A stretch of 9,986 bases of DNA from Ideonella_A sp031398385 (lineage in GTDB: Bacteria > Pseudomonadota > Gammaproteobacteria > Burkholderiales > Burkholderiaceae_C). The stretch lies in contig JANNNE010000163.1 of NCBI GenBank assembly GCA_031398385.1, forward strand, positions 1 through 9,986. The letters run 5' to 3'. A program made the translations under genes and the position numbers. Position 1 is the first letter of the stretch. Every line of letters starts with the position of its first letter. The notes under the pieces were generated by a model. That model did not search any database and had not been told where the DNA came from. It worked only from the letters and a program-made list of their open reading frames with translations. This document shows, piece by piece, positions 6,831-9,986 of this stretch.

Positions 6831-8477
6831 TTAGGTCAGGTTCAACTGCAGGATGGTTGTGGTGCCGCTGACCTCATGCCCCAGCACAAGCAAAGGCTTG
6901 CCATTGGGTGACTGCCTGGCAGGGATGAAGACCACACCTTCGGGCCCACGGTCGCCGGTATCGCCAGTGCGCGAGTTGAAGTAAGTCATGAAAACGGGCT
7001 TGGTCGGCACACTGATGTCATAGACCATCACGCCGCCCACACGCTCCAGAACGATGAAAGAAAAGGTCTTCTCGCCGATCTTGCCGATTGCCACACCTTC
7101 GGGCTCAGGGCCCTTGGATGCACTGCGACCGTCGAGCGTGTTGCCGTCGTGGCTGGTGTTGAAGAGTGCATTCGGCAGGGCCGTGGTGCGCTGTTCGAAA
7201 TCGTCACCGGAGTCGTACACTCGGTTGAGGTTGGTATCCCAGATCGAGAACGAACGACCGCCGAAGCTGTAGAGCTCGGTGCACTGCCCCGCCGCATTCT
7301 TGCCGGCGGTGCCACCATTGGGATTGGCAGTGATGCGCAGGCGGCCCAGGTTGGAGTCGAGGATCAGGTTCGCGGCGTTGGTGAAGACGGTCGGATCCAG
7401 GCCGGCGGTGCAGTGCGCACGCACCCGGGTCTCGTCGCTGTAACCTGGCCAGTCGGCACGCGCCTCACCTTCATTGGCGGTGACAAGGTATGTCTTGCCA
7501 TCAACCGTATACCGCGCAATGGCATCGGGCTGGTACATGCCCTTCACAGGCTGGTTTGCAATCTTTATGACCGGCGTGCCGCTGTTGGTGTTGGTGCCGC
7601 CGTCTTCGTCGCTGGCGTCGAGGCCCATGCCGGCCACGTTGTGATCCTTGTAGCCCAGTGACTTGACGGCCGTGACCTTGGCGGTATTGACGTCCAGTGT
7701 GGCCACGGCGTTGTTTTCTTGCAGCGTGACGAAGGCCGTCTTGCCGTCTTCGCTGATGGCGATGTATTCGGGCTCAAGGTCCTGCGCGGCGTTGGCACCC
7801 GGCCCAAAGATGCGCACACCGGCCGAGCGCAACGTCGCTTCCTGGCCGATATAGGCCTTGAAGTCTGCCGCGGCCACCGTCGGCGACGTACCGCCGTTGA
7901 CCGTGATGACGCTGATCGAACCCTCGGGGTCGATGGAGTCGGCCGCGCCGTAGCTGTTGGGTTCGCCTTCGTTGGCCGTCAGTACGGTCTTGCCGTCGGG
8001 CGTGAAGACCAGCATGTCAGGCTGGGCACCCACCTTCACACTGCCCAGCAGGCGCAGGTCGGCGCTGTTGTAGAAGGCCACGGTGCCGGCGCTCGTCTTG
8101 GGCGTGGCTTCAATCGCCAGAGCCACCAGGCCCTCGTGGACGGCCACACTGTTGACCACGCCGCCAAAGGCGGCAACGCTGATCGTTCCCACACGCTTGG
8201 GGCTGGTCGGGTCGGTCAGGTCAAGCACGTCGGCGGTGCGGTTGGCCCCGTTGACGACAAACAGGCGCTTGGAAGTAGCGTCAAAGGCCGTGATCTCGGC
8301 TGCGCCCAAGGCACCGCCATTGAAGCTGCCGATCTTGCTCAAGCTGATCGCGGCGGGCGTGGCTTCCGTGGTGTCATCGTCGTTGCCGCCGCAGGCTGCC
8401 AGCACCGCGACGCCGAGCAGGGTCGGGGCAAACACGCGCAAGCTGATGCGGGCACGAAAAAAGGAGTTGAATCTCAT
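6831..8477 (-). CDS. Choice-of-anchor I family lipoprotein (beta-propeller-like, phosphatase-associated)
   Basis: 548 residues. The N-terminus is a lipoprotein signal (basic RFNSFFRARISLR, hydrophobic VFAPTLLGVAV, lipobox LAAC with C29), so the protein is anchored to a membrane facing the periplasm or surface. The mature part is a repeat-rich propeller-like domain with the family's signature blocks: FDATSKRLFVVNGANRTADV, TANEGEPNSYGAADSIDPEG, TANEGEARADWPGYSDETRV, FSIWD...VYDSGDDFE, KGPEPEGVAIG, LERVGGVMVYDIS and, at the C-terminus, GDRGPEGVVFIP with SPNGKPLLVLGHEVSGTT. The acidic NEGE and GPEPEG blocks look like metal-binding loops. Members are often annotated as alkaline-phosphatase-like, but no activity can be claimed from sequence. 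ATG 8477 is chosen because the signal peptide starts there, though its Shine-Dalgarno sequence is not obvious; the frame is open upstream to 8720 but that part crosses the control region. It is divergent from glpQ, with a Pho-box-like promoter upstream. Confidence 0.85.
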   Translation of the reverse strand: MRFNSFFRARISLRVFAPTLLGVAVLAACGGNDDDTTEATPAAISLSKIGSFNGGALGAAEITAFDATSKRLFVVNGANRTADVLDLTDPTSPKRVGTISVAAFGGVVNSVAVHEGLVALAIEATPKTSAGTVAFYNSADLRLLGSVKVGAQPDMLVFTPDGKTVLTANEGEPNSYGAADSIDPEGSISVITVNGGTSPTVAAADFKAYIGQEATLRSAGVRIFGPGANAAQDLEPEYIAISEDGKTAFVTLQENNAVATLDVNTAKVTAVKSLGYKDHNVAGMGLDASDEDGGTNTNSGTPVIKIANQPVKGMYQPDAIARYTVDGKTYLVTANEGEARADWPGYSDETRVRAHCTAGLDPTVFTNAANLILDSNLGRLRITANPNGGTAGKNAAGQCTELYSFGGRSFSIWDTNLNRVYDSGDDFEQRTTALPNALFNTSHDGNTLDGRSASKGPEPEGVAIGKIGEKTFSFIVLERVGGVMVYDISVPTKPVFMTYFNSRTGDTGDRGPEGVVFIPARQSPNGKPLLVLGHEVSGTTTILQLNLT

Positions 8478-8509
8478 GAGGGGGCTACGTAAATTGAAGG
8501 CAGCCGGCG

Positions 8510-8543
8510 ATGATGTGTTGCAATTGCGACGAAACCGTGACAA
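8510..8543 (-). promoter_or_regulatory. Pho-box-like promoter of the choice-of-anchor I gene
   Basis: Read on the minus strand, TTGTCAC (8543-8537), spacer GGTT, then TCGTCGC (8532-8526) is a 7-4-7 direct repeat; the first half matches the PhoB consensus in 6 of 7 positions, the second in only 4. After exactly 10 bases comes CATCAT (8515-8510), a 4-of-6 match to the -10 consensus. The 28-base offset is identical to that of the other two Pho-type promoters in the window. Transcription would start near 8503, about 26 bases before ATG 8477. The weak second half-site makes this the least certain of the three. Confidence 0.5.
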
Positions 8544-8608
8544 AGCCGCCAGTTGGCCGTCGGTCCGAGCAGGCGACTCCCGTGAGGTCTGCGAGAGTGC
8601 ACAGGACT

Positions 8609-8628
8609 CATGACATGGAAATGTCATG
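8609..8628. promoter_or_regulatory. Perfect inverted repeat in the divergent control region (operator candidate)
   Basis: CATGACAT (8609-8616), GGAA, ATGTCATG (8621-8628) is an 8-bp perfect inverted repeat with a 4-base centre, located between the two divergent promoters. Each half contains the TGtCAT core, so read in either direction it also resembles a weak 7-4-7 Pho box (5/7 plus 6/7). It could be an extra PhoB site serving both genes or the operator of a different dimeric regulator. There is no U-tract, so it is unlikely to be a terminator. Confidence 0.45.
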
Positions 8629-8644
8629 GAGGCGGGCCGACCCG

Positions 8645-8678
8645 TTGCCATGTGGCTGTCACACAGACAGATTACCGT
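8645..8678 (+). promoter_or_regulatory. Pho box and -10 element of glpQ
   Basis: TTGCCAT (8645-8651), spacer GTGG, then CTGTCAC (8656-8662) matches the PhoB consensus in 5/7 and 7/7 positions. Exactly 10 bases later stands TACCGT (8673-8678), a TAnnnT -10 hexamer almost identical to TACGGT of the PHP promoter at the same offset. Transcription would begin around 8685, and the Shine-Dalgarno sequence AGGGGA (8691-8696) precedes ATG 8701 by 4 bases, giving a very short leader. GlpQ-type enzymes are known members of Pho regulons in several bacteria, which supports the call. Confidence 0.68.
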
Positions 8679-8700
8679 TCTGGCAACTACAGGGGAAACC

Positions 8701-9846
8701 ATGGCATTGTCTCGAATCATCGCTGGCGTTCAGATCGGTTGCCTTGCCCTGCTGAACGCCTGTGGAGGCAGCGGCGACCCTGTCTGGATGACATTGGATG
8801 GCCAGCGTCCGCTGGTGATCGGTCATCGCGGCGCATCGGGCTTGCTGCCCGAACACACGCTGGAGGCTTACAGGCTCGCCATCGAACAGGGGGCTGACTA
8901 CATCGAACCCGATCTCGTATTGACCAAAGACGGCGAGATGATCGCCCGCCACGAGCCCATGCTGGACGACACGACCGATGTCGCGAGCAAGTTCCCCGCC
9001 TCCCGCAAGGGCACGCGAAACGTCGATGGTGTCGCTACCACGGCGTATTTCGCAGGCGACTTCACGCTCGCCGAGATCAAGACGCTCCGTGCCGTGCAAT
9101 CGCGCGCGAGCCGGCCGCAGAACACCAATGGGCAATACCCCATTCCGACTTTAGCTGAGGTGATCGCGCTGGCCAAATCCGAAGGCGCTCGGGTGAGCCG
9201 CACGATCGGCATCTATCCGGAGATCAAGCATTCGATCTTTCACGAAGGGATCTTCGGCAAGAAATCATTCGAGGACAAGCTCGTCACGACCCTGCATGCG
9301 GCTTTCGGCAACATGGCTACGGTGCCGGTCTTCATCCAGTCGTTCGAAGTTGCCAACCTGCAGTACCTGAATACCAAGACCAATATCCGGCTCGTGCAGT
9401 TGATCGATGCCGACGATGTCAACGCCGACGGCTCGATGTCGCTGGTGGCGCCCTATCGGCAGCCGTATGACTTTGTCGTCGCTGGCGATTCCCGGCTGTT
9501 TTCCGATCTACTGACCGATGCCGGCCTGAGCTTCGTCAAGACTTACGCCGATGCGATCGGCCCGTGGAAGCCCTACCTTCTGTCGACGGTCGACGATGGC
9601 GTCGAGCGCACCGGCGATACGACCCTCACCATCAATGACCGGCGGGTGGTTGGCAGCACCGGGGTGATCGAGCGCGCGCATGCCAAGGGCCTGCTGGTGC
9701 ACACCTGGACCTTTCGTGACGATGCCAGCGGCTACGGCTACAAGGATCCGAAGGCCGAGATGCAGGCCTACTTCAAGCTGGGCATCGACGGCGTGTTCAC
9801 CGATTTCCCAGCCACCGGCGTGAGCGCACGCGCAGCGCTGCAGTGA
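8701..9846 (+). CDS. glpQ: Glycerophosphodiester phosphodiesterase, GlpQ type, lipoprotein
   Basis: 381 residues. The enzyme hydrolyses glycerophosphodiesters (deacylated phospholipids) to sn-glycerol 3-phosphate and an alcohol, using Ca2+ in the known GlpQ family. The sequence aligns from end to end with E. coli GlpQ: VIGHRGASGLLPEHTLEAY (39-57; catalytic H42, with R43), GADYIEPDLVLTKDG (64-78; metal ligands E69, D71), RHEPMLDDTTDVA (83-95; second catalytic H84), IGIYPEIKH (169-177; E174, K176), LVQLIDADD, ADAIGPWK, LLVHTWTFR and GIDGVFTDFP near the end. Unlike soluble periplasmic GlpQ, it begins with a lipoprotein signal peptide and lipobox LNAC (C21). ATG 8701 is chosen by the Shine-Dalgarno sequence AGGGGA and this signal; an earlier in-frame ATG at 8626 would overlie the Pho box. 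It stands alone, divergent from the choice-of-anchor I gene, and appears under PhoB control. Confident call. Confidence 0.94.
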   Translation: MALSRIIAGVQIGCLALLNACGGSGDPVWMTLDGQRPLVIGHRGASGLLPEHTLEAYRLAIEQGADYIEPDLVLTKDGEMIARHEPMLDDTTDVASKFPASRKGTRNVDGVATTAYFAGDFTLAEIKTLRAVQSRASRPQNTNGQYPIPTLAEVIALAKSEGARVSRTIGIYPEIKHSIFHEGIFGKKSFEDKLVTTLHAAFGNMATVPVFIQSFEVANLQYLNTKTNIRLVQLIDADDVNADGSMSLVAPYRQPYDFVVAGDSRLFSDLLTDAGLSFVKTYADAIGPWKPYLLSTVDDGVERTGDTTLTINDRRVVGSTGVIERAHAKGLLVHTWTFRDDASGYGYKDPKAEMQAYFKLGIDGVFTDFPATGVSARAALQ

Positions 9847-9919
9847 TCAGCGGCGGCTGGCCCCCCGGGTGGGGTCAGGCGCTCGGTGACCACTCCCGAT
9901 GCGGAGAGCGCGCGGCGCA

Positions 9920-9986
9920 TCACGTTGTCGGCGCCGGCAGGAACCAGGCGCTTGGCGGGAGAACGTTGTCCAAGCGGATCGGGCTG
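9920..9986 (-). CDS. C-terminal end of an unidentified leftward gene (partial)
   Basis: The last 21 codons before a TGA at 9922-9920 read SPIRLDNVLPPSAWFLPAPTT. Almost all third positions (18 of 21) are G or C, as in the neighbouring genes, whereas the other two minus-strand frames have much poorer composition; this is the main reason for the call. The gene would converge on glpQ with a 73-base gap that contains a short GC hairpin candidate (CCCC/GGGG around 9861-9874) but no U-tract. The fragment is too short to assign a family. Confidence 0.35.
   Translation of the reverse strand, partial: SPIRLDNVLPPSAWFLPAPTT

Noticed and set aside
8478..8720. N-terminal extension of the choice-of-anchor I protein
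   Set aside because: It would bury the lipoprotein signal at residue 82 and run through the divergent promoters.
9861..9874. Short CCCC/GGGG hairpin between the converging genes as a bidirectional terminator
   Set aside because: Only 4 bp of stem and no U-tract on either strand; too weak to annotate.

Overview
The window is GC-rich, densely coding DNA with strong G/C preference at third codon positions. This and the protein families suggest a free-living proteobacterium, probably a betaproteobacterium of the Burkholderiales; that placement is inferred from style, not proven. I saw no tRNA, rRNA, CRISPR array, insertion sequence or phage gene.

Layout. (1) A 2-oxoglutarate/Fe(II) oxygenase of the TIGR02466 type runs leftwards off the window (1-527, minus). 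(2) Diverging from it is a large exported PHP-fold metallohydrolase (762-3101, plus) that ends at a strong GC hairpin. (3) A membrane-anchored parvulin/PpiC-like protein (3184-4050) follows and overlaps by 4 bases a HupE/UreJ-type metal permease (4047-4991). (4) After a 444-base gene-free stretch come two leftward genes: an endonuclease/exonuclease/phosphatase-family enzyme (5436-6473) and a 'choice-of-anchor I' lipoprotein (6831-8477). (5) Divergent from the lipoprotein is a lipoprotein form of glycerophosphodiester phosphodiesterase, GlpQ type (8701-9846). (6) The C-terminal end of an unknown leftward gene lies at the right edge.

The unifying signal is regulatory. Upstream of the PHP protein, the choice-of-anchor I lipoprotein and GlpQ there are sequences resembling the PhoB-binding Pho box (two 7-mers like CTGTCAT/C, 4 bases apart). 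Each is followed, after exactly 10 bases, by a plausible -10 hexamer. This is the geometry of classical PhoB-activated promoters. The divergent lipoprotein/GlpQ control region also has a perfect 8-bp inverted repeat.

My reading is that this is a phosphate-starvation (Pho regulon) locus for scavenging organic phosphate outside the cytoplasm. GlpQ is an established scavenging enzyme. The exported PHP protein would be a candidate new secreted phosphoesterase, the PpiC-like and HupE/UreJ-like proteins possible folding or metal-supply partners, and the choice-of-anchor I lipoprotein a surface or periplasmic partner. The Pho sites and enzyme motifs are visible in the sequence; the joint function is inference.
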